Counted from the stretch's first letter, positions 34,499 to 44,143 are shown. The stretch: DNA of 64,000 bases from Streptococcus sanguinis SK1 = NCTC 7863 (GCF_000194945.1 NZ_GL878507.1:697963-761962), one strand, 5' to 3'. The notes: generated by a model not told the origin, from the sequence alone. Made by a program: numbers and translations.

Positions 34499-37450
34499 CT
34501 AACGTTGTGAGTATTTCTTTGCTAAACTAGATAAACCTAGTGTGCTGACCAGCAGAGCCAGGCCAAGATGCAGAATTCCCTTATCTGAATTACTGCCGGT
34601 TTCAGGTAAGGTAGCTGGAGCTTGCTGCTTGCTTATCTTCTGAACTTTTCCTACTGCCTGATCATAATGTTCTGCATAGTGAACCGCCAACTGAACTGAC
34701 GGAACTTCTCCGCCTTCCTCGCTATCTAAGATATACTCAGGAACTTCTAAAATTGCTGGTGCGACTAATTTTGCACCAATAATCTCTGGTAGAGCTGCAT
34801 AAACTGTATCAAGAGCATTCGGTATATAGTTTGCCTTTTGCAGGCGACTAGCTTCCAAAGTAGGTATTAGGGCACTGATAGAGTCCGTCTTGAAAGTCAC
34901 TTCATATTGACGATCAATCGTGAGATCGCTTGGGTCGTACGTGTTGAAAACCAGAGCCAGCTTATGGCCTTTTTTCATCGTATAGAGATTAGGCTGCAAA
35001 TAGACTGTATAGTCATGGAATTGACCAATTTGAGGATCAATACTATTTTGCGAGCTAGACGGCACATAGCCCGATTCTGGATTAGCCAGATTGACCCATC
35101 CTTTGGCAATGACTTTGTATTTGGTTTTGACAGTCGCAAAATTTTTGATATCCATATTGTTGAGATTGCTGCCCATCCAGAAGCCATCTTTCTGACTTTC
35201 ATCGCTGGCTGCGCCGTGTCCAACCACATCAAACTCTTGGTCTGATACATCTACTAGGAGAGCATTGACCTGCAGATTACTGCCACCCCCCTTTGCTAGA
35301 GCCGCCTTGAAATGGACTGGGATATGTCCTTTAATTGTCATATTCTCTTTGACATCTGTCATAAAGGTCAAATTAGCCTTAGAAGAAGCTTTGCTAACCG
35401 CTTCATCACGCTTGCTAGTATCAATTCCCGATCCTGAGTAGTCACTGGAAATCGTTTCTTCTAAGCGCTTGGACTGAGCTGTCAGAATCAAGCGATTACT
35501 GCTTTTCCAATCATCATAACTGGTCCATTTATTTGGATCATAGTTATTTTGCGCCAAAACAGCAGGCAGTTTGCTGACATCATTTTCTACATCATAAAGG
35601 TAATGAGAGAACCAAGTATTGAGCAGGTCATAAAAATCTTGCTTGTTAGCTGTAATACCAAAGCCTCTAGATATGGCAGCTGGATTGATATGATTTCCTT
35701 GGTGAAGATAAAGTTTCACATCTTGGCCGGCTTTTTTTAGCGCATCATACATGAGCTCAAAGTGCTTGGTTTTGACATTGTCATCATTCAAACCATGAAC
35801 TAGCAGGGCACTGGTCTTTATCTTTTCTGGATGTAGCGTGTAATCCCGCTCCTGCCAGACCGGACTGTAATTGCGGCCGTGGGCATTCTGGTCCTTATTT
35901 AACTGATTAATGTAGTCAGCATACTTGTTACTGATAGCAGCCCAATCCTTTTGATCCAGCAACCGTGTAGCAACATAGAGCGACAGCCAAGATAAATCAC
36001 TGTAGGGCGGATTGGTGTAAGCCGACCCTTGACTATTGAAATAATCATACCAGCTGGCAATTCCAGCTGCTGGAACAATGGTTTTCAAGCCTTCAACGCC
36101 AGTCGTTGCCACACCGAAAGTTGTCGTACCAGCCCAAGACAGACCAGTCATACCGACCTTGCCATTAGCCCAGTCGGCCTTGATTTCGATATTGTTAGTT
36201 CTGTCTGTGTAGGCCGTTCGTTTACCATTGACCCATTCGACAATATTTTTAAATGCTTCAATTTCTAAATCAGAGCCAGTTGTATTAAAACCTTCAGAAC
36301 CTTTGGTTCCTAGACCAGCGCTAGAAACAAAGGCATAACCTCGGACGAGGAAATAATCATACCAGTTCAAGTTTTCATAGTCATAAATCCCCTCATATGG
36401 ACTGTAATAATACCAATCCGATGACATTGCTCTTTTTGCTGCATCAATACTGCTCATGCTAGAAACTGGCTGGCGCTTAGCTGGCTGATTGCGCAGGCTC
36501 TTCATGTCATAAGAACCGTTTGTCGGCAGATTGAGACTTTCTAGCGTCACATGGTCTTCGTCCAAGGTTCCAGCGACATAGGGACGAGCTTCCAAGATTG
36601 TCGCAGCCTTATAATCACCCTTAGCAGCTGCTTTAGGAAGCTGCACAATAGCCTTGACTAAATCTCGCTTACCGTCACCATCCGTATCGTAGTCAGTCTC
36701 TACATAGACTGGGAAACGAACAATCTCACTGCCTTCATAAGTATACTCCTCATATCTGTCTTCACCACTACTATATGGAAAAATTGGCTGTGAACGACCA
36801 TTCAAAAAAAGGGGCTCTTTCTTTTCGGAGCGATAAGCATCATGCAGTCGCTTGGCAACCGAATACATAGATTGCAGATTAGCACCCTGGACACTGGCTG
36901 TCAAATCAGCCTCTTTTTCAATCATCCCCAGACTCTTTGCTAGATTTGCTCTATCCTCGGCACTGCTACCCAACTGAGAATCACTGACTGCTGCCCACTT
37001 GAGCAATTCATCTACAGCCTCCTGCAGGGTTAGTTCCTTATCTGAGAGTGAAGGATTTGAAAGACCGCCGGTATAGGCAGATAAATCTTGACCTTTCACA
37101 GCAGTTGAGGCAGCGGAAGGTGCTGAGCTGACATCTTTAGCCAAAGCAAGAAGCTCCTGCTCCTGCGCTGGGCTAAGGCTAGGTACCGTTCCCTCAGCCG
37201 CAAGCGGTGCCTTGTCTTGCTTTTCCTGCACCGAATCTTCTGAAGAAGTCTGATTTGAAGTTTCTACTGCCGTTGACTCTTGGTCCTTGGAGCCAGTTTC
37301 AGAAGCCTTTACAACTGTTTCTGTCTTGAGATTGTCCGTGCGCTCGCTGCTAGCTTGAGTCGCCTCATCCGCCTGAACAGCTTGCGCCAATACCAAAGGT
37401 GCAAGTAACAAACTTGGCAGGAGTAATGTAACTAGTCTTTTCTTTCTCAT
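34499..37450 (-). CDS. cell-wall-anchored Xaa-Pro dipeptidyl-peptidase (S15 family)
   Basis: Secreted serine peptidase releasing X-Pro dipeptides, useful for nutrition from proline-rich salivary proteins or collagen fragments. The 983 residues comprise a signal peptide (about 1-27, ending AVQA), a Ser/Thr/Glu-rich linker, the S15 alpha/beta-hydrolase domain and a C-terminal jelly-roll-like domain. Catalytic Ser438 lies in GLSWAG, with Asp in HGLNDDNVK and His in HQGNHIN. It ends with LPETG, a hydrophobic segment and a charged tail for sortase anchoring. Ordinary streptococcal PepX is cytoplasmic; this is the surface form. The promoter carries a cre-like site. Confidence 0.93.
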   Translation of the reverse strand: MRKKRLVTLLLPSLLLAPLVLAQAVQADEATQASSERTDNLKTETVVKASETGSKDQESTAVETSNQTSSEDSVQEKQDKAPLAAEGTVPSLSPAQEQELLALAKDVSSAPSAASTAVKGQDLSAYTGGLSNPSLSDKELTLQEAVDELLKWAAVSDSQLGSSAEDRANLAKSLGMIEKEADLTASVQGANLQSMYSVAKRLHDAYRSEKKEPLFLNGRSQPIFPYSSGEDRYEEYTYEGSEIVRFPVYVETDYDTDGDGKRDLVKAIVQLPKAAAKGDYKAATILEARPYVAGTLDEDHVTLESLNLPTNGSYDMKSLRNQPAKRQPVSSMSSIDAAKRAMSSDWYYYSPYEGIYDYENLNWYDYFLVRGYAFVSSAGLGTKGSEGFNTTGSDLEIEAFKNIVEWVNGKRTAYTDRTNNIEIKADWANGKVGMTGLSWAGTTTFGVATTGVEGLKTIVPAAGIASWYDYFNSQGSAYTNPPYSDLSWLSLYVATRLLDQKDWAAISNKYADYINQLNKDQNAHGRNYSPVWQERDYTLHPEKIKTSALLVHGLNDDNVKTKHFELMYDALKKAGQDVKLYLHQGNHINPAAISRGFGITANKQDFYDLLNTWFSHYLYDVENDVSKLPAVLAQNNYDPNKWTSYDDWKSSNRLILTAQSKRLEETISSDYSGSGIDTSKRDEAVSKASSKANLTFMTDVKENMTIKGHIPVHFKAALAKGGGSNLQVNALLVDVSDQEFDVVGHGAASDESQKDGFWMGSNLNNMDIKNFATVKTKYKVIAKGWVNLANPESGYVPSSSQNSIDPQIGQFHDYTVYLQPNLYTMKKGHKLALVFNTYDPSDLTIDRQYEVTFKTDSISALIPTLEASRLQKANYIPNALDTVYAALPEIIGAKLVAPAILEVPEYILDSEEGGEVPSVQLAVHYAEHYDQAVGKVQKISKQQAPATLPETGSNSDKGILHLGLALLVSTLGLSSLAKKYSQR

Positions 37451-37491
37451 AAAGACACCTTTCTTTAGATAAAATCTTTTATAACAAGTCC

Positions 37492-37520
37492 ATTATACTA
37501 TGTAAGCGCTTTTGTTTCAA
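37492..37520 (-). promoter_or_regulatory. promoter of the X-prolyl peptidase gene with cre site in the spacer
   Basis: On the minus strand TTGAAA (37520-37515), a 17-bp spacer and TATAAT (37497-37492). The spacer holds TGTAAGCGCTTTTG (plus strand 37501-37514), a good match to the CcpA cre consensus, so binding would block polymerase. Confidence 0.7.
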
Positions 37521-37573
37521 TCTATTCTATCTTTTATCTATGAAAGATGTCAAAACATCTATAGAAGCAGAAA

Positions 37574-37613
37574 GACGCAAACGATTGCGCCTTTCCCCTT
37601 CTTTTGGTACAAT
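37574..37613 (+). promoter_or_regulatory. alpha-amylase promoter with cre-like palindrome
   Basis: TTGCGC (37585-37590), a 17-bp spacer and TACAAT (37608-37613) with TG in the extended position. The palindrome CGCAAACGATTGCG (37576-37589) overlaps the -35 and has the cre core AANCGNTT, with mismatches at both ends. Confidence 0.6.
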
Positions 37614-37647
37614 AAAGCCAATCAGTAAGAATTAGAGGAATCACAGT

Positions 37648-39096
37648 ATGGAAAATCAAACCTTAATGCAGTATTTTGAATGGTATCTGCCAGATGACGG
37701 TCAGCATTGGAATCGCTTAGCGGAAGACGCACCAAACTTAGCAGCGAAAGGAATTCGCAAAGTCTGGATGCCGCCAGCTTTCAAAGGAACAGGATCTAAT
37801 GACGTCGGCTATGGTGTATACGACCTTTTTGATTTGGGCGAATTTGATCAAAAAGGGACCGTCCGCACAAAGTATGGATTGAAAGAAGAATACCTCCGAG
37901 CGATTGAAGCACTTAGCCAGAACGGTATCGAAGCTATTGCTGATGTGGTCCTCAATCACAAGGCCGCAGCTGACTACAAAGAGCGTTTTACTGTCGTTGA
38001 AGTTGATCCAAATGACCGAAATGTAGAAATCTCAGAACCATTTGAAATAGAAGCGTGGATGCATTTTGCATTCCCAGGCCGCAAAAAAGCCTATAATGAC
38101 TTTGAATGGCACTGGTACCACTTCACTGGCACTGACTACGATGCCAAAAACAACAAGTCAGGCATTTTCCTCATTCAAGGCGACAATAAAGGTTGGGCAG
38201 ATGATGAGCTGGTGGATAACGAGAACGGCAACTACGACTATCTGATGTATGCGGATATTGATTTCAAGCACCCCGAAGTCATCCAAAATCTCTATGACTG
38301 GGCTCATTGGTTCATTGAAAGCACTGGTGTACATGGCTTTCGCTTAGATGCTGTTAAGCACATCGATTCCTTCTTTATGAAAAATTTCATCCGCGATATT
38401 ACTGAGAAATACGGCGATGATTTCTATGTCTTTGGGGAATTTTGGAATAGCGATGAGAAGGCCAATAATGATTATTTAGAAAATATTGACTACCGCTTTG
38501 ACCTAGTCGATGTTAAACTTCATCATAATTTATTTGATGCCAGCAAATCTGGAGCAGACTATGACCTGCGAACTATTTTTGACCAGACACTTGCAAAGAA
38601 TCATCCTGAATCAGCTGTAACCTTTGTGGACAACCACGATACTCAGAGAGGGCAGGCCCTGGAGTCTACAGTTGAAGAATGGTTCAAGCCTGCGGCCTAT
38701 GCTCTCATACTTCTAAGAGAAGCCGGATTGCCTTGCGTCTTTTACGGAGACTACTATGGCATTAGCGGAGAATTTGCCCAAGAGAGCTTTCAAGAGCTAC
38801 TGGATAAACTCCTAGACATCCGTCTCAATCTAGCCTATGGTGAGCAGATTGACTACTTGGACGATGCCAATTGTATCGGCTGGACTCGCCAAGGCAAGGA
38901 CGATGGTCAACCAATCGCTGTTCTTATCAATAATGACCAAGCAACCAGCAAATCTATGCTGGTCGGTACGGAATGGGCTGGCAGAGAATTCAGCGACTAT
39001 CTAGGCAACAGCTCCCAAATCGTAACTATTGACGACCAAGGCTGGGGAGAATTTCCTGTGGAGGAAAAATCAGTTAGTGTCTGGAGTGTCAGATAA
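37648..39096 (+). CDS. cytoplasmic alpha-amylase (GH13)
   Basis: A 482-residue glycoside hydrolase family 13 enzyme hydrolysing alpha-1,4-glucans or maltodextrins. There is no signal peptide, so it acts on imported or stored glucan inside the cell. The GH13 motifs are intact: ADVVLNH near residue 100, GFRLDAVKH with nucleophile Asp234, FGEFW with acid/base Glu264 and FVDNHD with Asp331. It resembles the Bacillus liquefying type in length, minus the leader. Monocistronic, with a shared terminator on the convergent side. Confidence 0.94.
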   Translation: MENQTLMQYFEWYLPDDGQHWNRLAEDAPNLAAKGIRKVWMPPAFKGTGSNDVGYGVYDLFDLGEFDQKGTVRTKYGLKEEYLRAIEALSQNGIEAIADVVLNHKAAADYKERFTVVEVDPNDRNVEISEPFEIEAWMHFAFPGRKKAYNDFEWHWYHFTGTDYDAKNNKSGIFLIQGDNKGWADDELVDNENGNYDYLMYADIDFKHPEVIQNLYDWAHWFIESTGVHGFRLDAVKHIDSFFMKNFIRDITEKYGDDFYVFGEFWNSDEKANNDYLENIDYRFDLVDVKLHHNLFDASKSGADYDLRTIFDQTLAKNHPESAVTFVDNHDTQRGQALESTVEEWFKPAAYALILLREAGLPCVFYGDYYGISGEFAQESFQELLDKLLDIRLNLAYGEQIDYLDDANCIGWTRQGKDDGQPIAVLINNDQATSKSMLVGTEWAGREFSDYLGNSSQIVTIDDQGWGEFPVEEKSVSVWSVR

Positions 39097-39120
39097 GTCA
39101 CAGCAAAAATATGGAAAAAG

Positions 39121-39151
39121 AAAAATAAGACCAAATTGGCCTTATTTTTTT
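39121..39151. terminator. bidirectional terminator between the amylase and LPXTG protein genes
   Basis: A stem AAAAATAAGACC/GGCCTTATTTTT with one mismatch and an AAATT loop has T-runs on both strands. It overlaps the stop of the surface protein gene. Confidence 0.85.
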
Positions 39152-41844
39152 CGTTCTTTCTTGGAATGTAGTAAGCCAACGGAAGCCAAAAGGCTGATAA
39201 TTGCTGCTCCCAAGAATGATGAATTTGTGTTTCCAGTATTTGGTAATTGATGTTTGGACACTCGAGACAGAACAGGAGTAGTCTCAGAGTTTTCAACCTT
39301 TACAGGACTCTTCTGCTCAGAAGTTTCTGTTCCCAAAGCTATTTGAGTATTCGTTTTTGGCACGTATACATAAGTTCGAACGCCATTTGCTTCCGTTACA
39401 GAAACAAAACCATATTTTTCAAAATTCTTAGCATCTAGCAAACCAAATTCTGCTGCTGCCAATGGCCGTCCATCTACATCTAGGAAAAGAGTGATTTCAA
39501 TAGCCGGCTTGTCCACAATCGGAGCGTCTGTCGGTAATTCATGAACACTTGCTCGGTAGACATGGGTGCGAATGCCATCCTCATCACTGCTGGATTGGAA
39601 ATCATAACCAGCGATGGTCTTAGACGCCACCAAACCACGCTCTGGGTCTGATAACTCTTGACCTGATTCATCTACAAAGCGAGTCATCGACATGACTGGG
39701 CGCTCTTCACTTGGTGCATCTGTCGGTACTTCGTGCACACTTGCTCGATAGACATGCGTACGAATGCCGTCCTCATCACTGCTGGATTGGAAATCATAGC
39801 CGGCAATAGTCTTAGACGCCACCAAACCACGCTCTGGGGCTGATAACTCTTGACCTGTTTCATCTACAAAGCGAGTCATCGACATGACTGGGCGCTCTTC
39901 ACTTGGTGCGTTTGTCGGTACTTCATGCACACTAGCACGATAGACGTGGGTGCGAATACCGTCCTCGTCACTGCTGGACTGGAAGTCATAGCCAGCGATA
40001 GTCTTAGAAGCTACTAAACCTCGCTCTGGATCTGATAGCTCTTGACCTGATTCATCTACAAAGCGGGTCATTTCCAAGACAGGCTTGTCCTCGCTTGGAG
40101 CGTCATTTGGAAGCTGGTGCTGGCTGAGTTCATACTCATAGACGATTTCTTTGGTTCTTCCTGCTTCATACTCTCCCGATTCAGCATCATAGGCAGTTAG
40201 CCGAGATTTATAAGTATAGAGCTTGTTATTATAGGAAATTAGAGGTTTAGGACTGACTGTATATCTAGTCTTACCTGGTTGCTCATCCGTAATAGGGTTA
40301 GCAATAGCATGCCCCTGCTCGTCTTGGTACCGGACAAGAACCTTGCCCGGTTCGGTCTCTCCTTCCCCAACCTTCTTAACATCCGAAACTTTAAAGACGA
40401 AACCTTCAGCTTTGACCGTTCTGAAAAGTTTATCTAGCTCTCCTTGATCAGGTTCATAACCACCTGTTGTCTGTCCACCACCAGGGATAGTATCTTCTAT
40501 AAACTTGAAGCCACCATCTGGTGTTTCAGCAATATTAGGAACTCCTGCGATATCAATCGTATAGTCTCGATCAAAATAATAACGAGTCTTATCATTAGGT
40601 TTCATCAGATATAGTTTATAGTGGAAGGTCTTAATATTATCCTTACCAAACCAGGGTCTCTCTAGAGAAGGATTTTTACCCAGCCAATCAATATGTACAA
40701 AGGGCTTTTCATATAGATTATATTTTCTCAAAATATTATCTGCAACATCATCAATGGCACCATTATTTAAACCTCTATAAAACCCCCAAAATTGATTGCC
40801 TATAGGATATAGAGTGTTATAATCAAAAGAATCAAAATAGATGTGATTTGTAGCGAAATTATCCCTTGAATCTACAAGTGAATAATTTTTTCCTTTCCAG
40901 TAAGTGTATTCATCTCCAGCTTCCTTTCCACTGATAAGCAATTTTTGAAAGAAAGGGTTCATATAATAACTAAATTCTTCAGAACTTGCTTGAATTTGGA
41001 ATAAATTAGGATTAGTAAGAATAATCTGCTTAATCTCTTCCATAGACAATACTCTATTATCTGACTCAGGTAAATACTTTCTAGAAAATGCCTCTTCAAA
41101 TGTTAAACCTGAGTGTTCCCATACCTTCATCTGCAAAAATCTCTTTGTAGGAAAGGTTTCCTCGACAGTCAAATCCAACTCAGAACGCGGAATGATGGCT
41201 TTTGGTATCTTCGCTACTTCTTCTGGACTTGGATTTGGATTGAATATAGCCTCCCACTTATTCAAAAAGAAGAGGGCAGTATTATTTTGAATTAGCGATT
41301 GACCATAATAAACTTCTCCTGAAGGAACTTCTTGAAAGTGTTCATCTCTGACTAGATTTAAATCTTTTACTTGCTTTAAATCAATGTATTTAAAGACACC
41401 ATCCATCTTACGGATCGCATAAGCATGATCATACTTTTTAGCTGCTTCTTCTATTTGCTCCACCGACTGTATCTCAGGCATGACAGATGTCATGGTTGCA
41501 GCCTTAGTTATTTCATCTCTCTCTCCCTTGGTATGATAGTCATAAAATTCTTGAGCTAATTGTTTGATTTCAGGCGTGACTTGGGCCGCACCCTTCTCTC
41601 CTTCTTCTGAGATGGTCAGACCGGAAGCTTCCTCTGCTGGTGTATTTTTGATTGTCCCATCATTTGGCAGTTCTTGATTGACAGGAGGTGTCGCCTGGTT
41701 ATTCTGGACTTGATTCCCCTCTGTTTCACTACTTACCTCCTCTGCTTGTACAGTAACTGCCATTGTTCCAGCAAGCAGCAAGGACAGAGGAATTGGGACT
41801 AATTTCATTCCCAGTTCTAATTTTTTCCCTAAAGTCTTTTTCAT
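39142..41844 (-). CDS. LPXTG surface protein with MucBP-like region and 64-residue repeats
   Basis: A 900-residue wall-anchored protein. A signal peptide (about 1-34, ending VQA) precedes a region of about 60 mainly acidic residues, then an unrecognised domain of about 350 residues (100-445) rich in aromatic residues (YYMNPFF, HIYFDSFDYN, NQFWGFYRG). A glycine-rich hinge (GGGQTTGGY) is followed by a MucBP-like domain (about 500-575, VRYQDEQGHAI), three near-identical 64-residue repeats, one divergent copy, and an LPNTG sorting signal with membrane anchor. MucBP-type modules are seen in mucin- or glycan-binding adhesins. It is 12 bp downstream of a glycosyltransferase gene. The function of the N-terminal domain is unknown. 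Confidence 0.85.
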   Translation of the reverse strand: MKKTLGKKLELGMKLVPIPLSLLLAGTMAVTVQAEEVSSETEGNQVQNNQATPPVNQELPNDGTIKNTPAEEASGLTISEEGEKGAAQVTPEIKQLAQEFYDYHTKGERDEITKAATMTSVMPEIQSVEQIEEAAKKYDHAYAIRKMDGVFKYIDLKQVKDLNLVRDEHFQEVPSGEVYYGQSLIQNNTALFFLNKWEAIFNPNPSPEEVAKIPKAIIPRSELDLTVEETFPTKRFLQMKVWEHSGLTFEEAFSRKYLPESDNRVLSMEEIKQIILTNPNLFQIQASSEEFSYYMNPFFQKLLISGKEAGDEYTYWKGKNYSLVDSRDNFATNHIYFDSFDYNTLYPIGNQFWGFYRGLNNGAIDDVADNILRKYNLYEKPFVHIDWLGKNPSLERPWFGKDNIKTFHYKLYLMKPNDKTRYYFDRDYTIDIAGVPNIAETPDGGFKFIEDTIPGGGQTTGGYEPDQGELDKLFRTVKAEGFVFKVSDVKKVGEGETEPGKVLVRYQDEQGHAIANPITDEQPGKTRYTVSPKPLISYNNKLYTYKSRLTAYDAESGEYEAGRTKEIVYEYELSQHQLPNDAPSEDKPVLEMTRFVDESGQELSDPERGLVASKTIAGYDFQSSSDEDGIRTHVYRASVHEVPTNAPSEERPVMSMTRFVDETGQELSAPERGLVASKTIAGYDFQSSSDEDGIRTHVYRASVHEVPTDAPSEERPVMSMTRFVDESGQELSDPERGLVASKTIAGYDFQSSSDEDGIRTHVYRASVHELPTDAPIVDKPAIEITLFLDVDGRPLAAAEFGLLDAKNFEKYGFVSVTEANGVRTYVYVPKTNTQIALGTETSEQKSPVKVENSETTPVLSRVSKHQLPNTGNTNSSFLGAAIISLLASVGLLHSKKERKK
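39352..40119 (-). repeat. 192-bp tandem repeats within the LPXTG protein gene
   Basis: Three near-identical in-frame units start, in coding direction, at 40119, 39927 and 39735. Each encodes about 64 residues containing PVMSMTRFVDE-type and ASKTIAGYDFQSSSDEDGI motifs. A fourth, diverged unit runs to about 39352. High nucleotide identity suggests recent duplication or gene conversion and possible copy-number variation between strains. Confidence 0.9.
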
Positions 41845-41856
41845 CTTCTTCTCCTT

Positions 41857-42972
41857 TTAATCTCCTATTTTAGACATTTTAAAAACTTTTTCCCATAAAT
41901 TGACTAGTAGCTCTCTGTTATAGCGATTGGCAAGTTCTTTGGATCTTGCCGACAATCCCCTCCATTCTTTTTCTCCAAATTGGCTAAATTGCTCCAAATG
42001 GACAACATATTGATTAGCGTCATTTTGCGGTATAAGCCATCCATTCTCTCCATGCTTAATATAAGCGCGATTAGCATAGCGCACATCCAGACCAATCAGA
42101 GGCAAGCCATTGACCAGAGCCTCATAGAGCGATGTCGCAAAGGCTTCCGATAAGGAAGTGCTAATATAGGCATCATAAGCTTGATAAGGTATTTGAGACT
42201 GATAGCCCTTAAAGTGAACCAAGTCTTCCAAATCATTGAGCTCAAGGACATCTTGCAGCATGGCCATGTCAGGACCATCTCCATAGATGTCAAGAGTAAA
42301 CTGCCTATGACCTTTAAATTTCAATAAAGCCATAATTTTCAACAATAACAGAACATTTTTCTCCTCAGATAAACGACTGACTGTCACCAAGTGAATATCC
42401 TTTGAATCAAATACCCTCTCTCTTGGATATTGGACTACTTGTTCTGCATAGGTGGTTGGAATAAAGAGGGCCTTATCCCTCATCTTTTGAGGCAGATAGG
42501 CCTCCTGACCTTCGCCAACCAAAATCAAAGAGTCTAATACATCCTGATCAAGCCAGCCCATGACTTTTTTATTTAACTCTTGTCCCAGGGCAATCATGTG
42601 ATCCTGATGAAGGACGCGTGCTACATGAAAATCTTGCTCACGCCTCAAGAGAATATTTTCTGGAATATCCAGACGCTCCATCATCAGCCAGTCTTCTGGC
42701 TCAAGCTCCTCCTCAGCAAACTCCTGAAGACTCCTACCAGCTAATTCTATGCCCAGAAAACGGACTTTACTCCTATCAATTCCCAAGGCTTTATAACTAT
42801 CCAGCACAAGCTGCCTAGAAGAGGCATTAGCATATATATCTGTATCCGCTTCAGAAACCCACAATTCATAAGGGACTTTCATTTCTTCAAAAAGCTCAAA
42901 ACGATTGCGGAGGGCAATATCAATCCCAAACGCCCTAGAGCGGATACAAGCATCCACACAAACTACTTTCAT
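41857..42972 (-). CDS. glycosyltransferase (GT4-like, GT-B fold)
   Basis: A 371-residue cytoplasmic glycosyltransferase. The C-terminal half has the GT4 features: VSRLSEEKNVLLLLKIM near residue 197, YGDGPDMAML near 229, VHFKGYQ near 247 and the nucleotide-sugar site TSLSEAFATSLYEALVNG near 266. The N-terminal acceptor half (about 1-180) has no familiar motif. It is directly upstream of, and probably co-transcribed with, the LPXTG repeat protein gene (12-bp gap), which hints that it glycosylates that protein or another surface polymer. No second glycosyltransferase or accessory Sec gene is present. A cre-like AAACGCTTGCA lies upstream near 43033-43043. Confidence 0.82.
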   Translation of the reverse strand: MKVVCVDACIRSRAFGIDIALRNRFELFEEMKVPYELWVSEADTDIYANASSRQLVLDSYKALGIDRSKVRFLGIELAGRSLQEFAEEELEPEDWLMMERLDIPENILLRREQDFHVARVLHQDHMIALGQELNKKVMGWLDQDVLDSLILVGEGQEAYLPQKMRDKALFIPTTYAEQVVQYPRERVFDSKDIHLVTVSRLSEEKNVLLLLKIMALLKFKGHRQFTLDIYGDGPDMAMLQDVLELNDLEDLVHFKGYQSQIPYQAYDAYISTSLSEAFATSLYEALVNGLPLIGLDVRYANRAYIKHGENGWLIPQNDANQYVVHLEQFSQFGEKEWRGLSARSKELANRYNRELLVNLWEKVFKMSKIGD

Positions 42973-43070
42973 TTTCTCCCTTTTAACCTAAAGTAATTCT
43001 ATATAATAATATCTCACAACTTACAATTTTATGCAAGCGTTTCAGATGATTTTTTCTAAAATTTGATTGC

Positions 43071-44108
43071 TCACTCCACCAAGCCACTCCTTAGATAAGC
43101 ATCCACCATGCGCTCTGTCGCAACAACTGAATCAATATGGGTACGCTCATAAGAGTGGCTGGATTCGATGCCGGCACCTAGCAGAGCATGCTTGACTTCT
43201 GCTCCTGCACTCATAGCTGCAGAGGCGTCTGATCCGTAAAACGGATAGATGTCCAGTTTGTAAGAAATGTCCTGCTCCTTGGCTAAATTTACCAAATGCT
43301 GGCGGAAGCCATAGTGATAAGGTCCTGATGCGTCCTTGACACAGATGGAAACCGTATACTCATCTGTCTGCTGGTCGTCACCCATAGCGCCCATATCAAC
43401 AGCCAGATACTCCACAGCTTGCTCCGGCAAGCTGGAGTTAGCCCCATGACCAACCTCTTCAAAAACACTGAAAGCAAAATGAGTCGTCACCGGAAGCTGA
43501 ATATTTTCCTCTTTATAAACTCGCAAAAGATTGAGCAAAATAGCTGCGCTGACCTTGTCATCCAAAAAGCGAGACTTGATAAAGCCAGACTCGGTAACTG
43601 TGGTACGAGGATCAAAGGAAATAAAATCACCGACTTCGATTCCTAAATCGCGAGTTTCTTTCTCACTTGTCACCTTTTCATCCAAACGAACTTCCATATT
43701 GTCCTGAGTACGTTCAACCGTCCCAGCATCCTTATAGACATGGCAGGAAGTCTGGTGAACTAAGATAGTCCCATTGATAGTCTTGCCACTGCTGGCCACA
43801 TGGACTAGGCAGTTTTCTCCTTCAATCATGTTCCAAGGGAAACCACCAATCCGATCCAGCTTGAGACGACCGTCAGACTTAATAGCCCGAACAATAGCCC
43901 CCAGAGTATCCACATGGGCAGTCACTACCCGATGCTGGGCATCATTTTCACCCTTAACCACAACATGGACGCCGCCTTTATTGGTCCGGACAGGCTCATA
44001 GCCCATTTCCCCCAGCGTTTTCACCAGATAGTCTGCCACCTCAGCCGTAAAGCCTGTTGGCGAAGGGATAGCCGTTAATTCTTGTAAATATTGAACAGTT
44101 TGATTCAT
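43071..44108 (-). CDS. M42-family aminopeptidase / endoglucanase-like metallopeptidase
   Basis: A 345-residue dinuclear-metal aminopeptidase of the M42 (glutamyl aminopeptidase/FrvX) family. Metal and catalytic positions visible are VTAHVDTLGAIV near residue 68, SRFLDDKVSAA near 180, EEVGHGANS near 216, VDMGAMGDDQQ near 237 and the C-terminal SSHSYERTHIDS near 315. It is cytoplasmic, trimming peptides after uptake. It has its own extended -10 promoter and is not obviously linked to its neighbours. Confidence 0.92.
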   Translation of the reverse strand: MNQTVQYLQELTAIPSPTGFTAEVADYLVKTLGEMGYEPVRTNKGGVHVVVKGENDAQHRVVTAHVDTLGAIVRAIKSDGRLKLDRIGGFPWNMIEGENCLVHVASSGKTINGTILVHQTSCHVYKDAGTVERTQDNMEVRLDEKVTSEKETRDLGIEVGDFISFDPRTTVTESGFIKSRFLDDKVSAAILLNLLRVYKEENIQLPVTTHFAFSVFEEVGHGANSSLPEQAVEYLAVDMGAMGDDQQTDEYTVSICVKDASGPYHYGFRQHLVNLAKEQDISYKLDIYPFYGSDASAAMSAGAEVKHALLGAGIESSHSYERTHIDSVVATERMVDAYLRSGLVE

Positions 44109-44133
44109 GAATGTCTCCTCATCGTTTTTCTTT

Positions 44134-44143
44134 ATTATAGCAC
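44134..44143 (-). promoter_or_regulatory. promoter of the M42 aminopeptidase gene
   Basis: On the minus strand TGTGCTATAAT is an extended -10 about 26 bp upstream of the ATG at 44108. Confidence 0.65.
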
